DNA from: Erysipelotrichaceae bacterium
Lineage (GTDB): Bacteria > Bacillota_I > Bacilli_A > Erysipelotrichales > Erysipelotrichaceae
Direction: 5' to 3'
NCBI GenBank assembly: GCA_017614055.1
Contig: JAGACP010000017.1
Location: 1-6,568, forward strand
DNA: 6,568 bases
The notes below the pieces were generated by a model. The model did not search any database. It worked only from the letters and a program-made list of their open reading frames with translations, and had not been told where the DNA came from. Of the stretch, positions 6,385 through 6,568 are shown one piece after another. The number at the start of each line of letters is the position of its first letter. The stretch's first letter is position 1. The position numbers and the translations under genes were made by a program.

Positions 6385-6568
6385 ATGAAAAAAATTTTTA
6401 CTGTTTTACTGTCTCTGCTGATGGTTCTGGCACTGGCTGCATGCTCTAACGGCGGCGGCAAGAAGGCTGAACCTCTGGCAGACGAATCTCATGCTGCATG
6501 GGTAGTCCATGGTCAGTATCTGCTGGCTGACGGCACAGAGAACGGATGGAACGGCAAGGACACAGCTG
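6385..6568 (+). CDS. Lipoprotein, N-terminal part only (cut by window edge)
   Basis: Only the first 61 codons are in the window. GGGAGG at 6374-6379 sits 5 nt before the ATG. The N-terminus is a classic lipoprotein signal: MKK, a hydrophobic core at 4-19 and the lipobox LAAC with the lipidated Cys at residue 20 (codon 6442-6444). It is followed by a flexible SNGGGKK tether, so the mature protein should be anchored on the outer face of the membrane. The mature start (for example AAWVVHGQYLLADGTENGW at 37-55) does not let me name a family; a solute-binding or surface protein is possible. Codon choice is strongly biased: 8 of 9 leucines are CTG and all 9 alanines are GCA or GCT, unlike the permease, which uses GCC and GCG freely. 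This suggests high expression. It diverges from the ABC operon, and a functional link is only a possibility. Confidence 0.88.
   Translation, partial: MKKIFTVLLSLLMVLALAACSNGGGKKAEPLADESHAAWVVHGQYLLADGTENGWNGKDTA

Noticed and set aside
6246..6461. Minus-strand open frame of 71 codons across the divergent spacer
   Set aside because: It begins inside the lipoprotein signal peptide on the opposite strand, has no ribosome binding site and covers the candidate promoter and dyad; it is not a plausible gene.

Overview
The window looks like chromosome of a low-to-mid GC Bacillota. Supporting signs are strong AGGAG-type ribosome binding sites, sigma-A-like promoters, a Gram-positive style lipoprotein signal peptide, and an FtsX/MacB-type exporter with no membrane fusion protein gene beside it. 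A gut Erysipelotrichales or Clostridia relative is my guess from general protein style, not something the sequence proves.

Layout: a small acidic conserved-looking hypothetical gene (14-433, +) ends at a GC-rich hairpin terminator (438-464). Facing it on the minus strand is a two-gene operon: a 402-residue GAF domain-ABC ATPase fusion (6102 to 4894), followed one base later by a giant 1474-residue double-FtsX permease (4892 to 468). The operon has a recognisable promoter at 6138-6165, with a 9-bp direct repeat over its -35 region. Diverging from it, across a 282-bp AT-rich spacer, is a lipoprotein gene (6385 onward, +) cut by the window edge. It has its own candidate promoter and an 8-bp inverted repeat directly in front of its ribosome binding site.

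The ATPase and permease together contain all the core parts of a type VII (MacB/LolCDE/FtsEX-like) mechanotransmitting ABC system. The unusual parts are: (a) the ATPase carries an N-terminal GAF sensor domain, so ligand or redox sensing may act directly on the motor; (b) the first extracellular domain of the permease is about 900 residues and is built as an up-going coiled coil with heptad-spaced glycines, then about 460 residues of five diverged ~100-residue all-helical repeats, then a down-going coiled coil with the same glycine heptads. The likely reading is a long stalk with a helical-repeat head projecting into the envelope or beyond, moved by a GAF-gated ATPase. Substrate and function cannot be told from the sequence.
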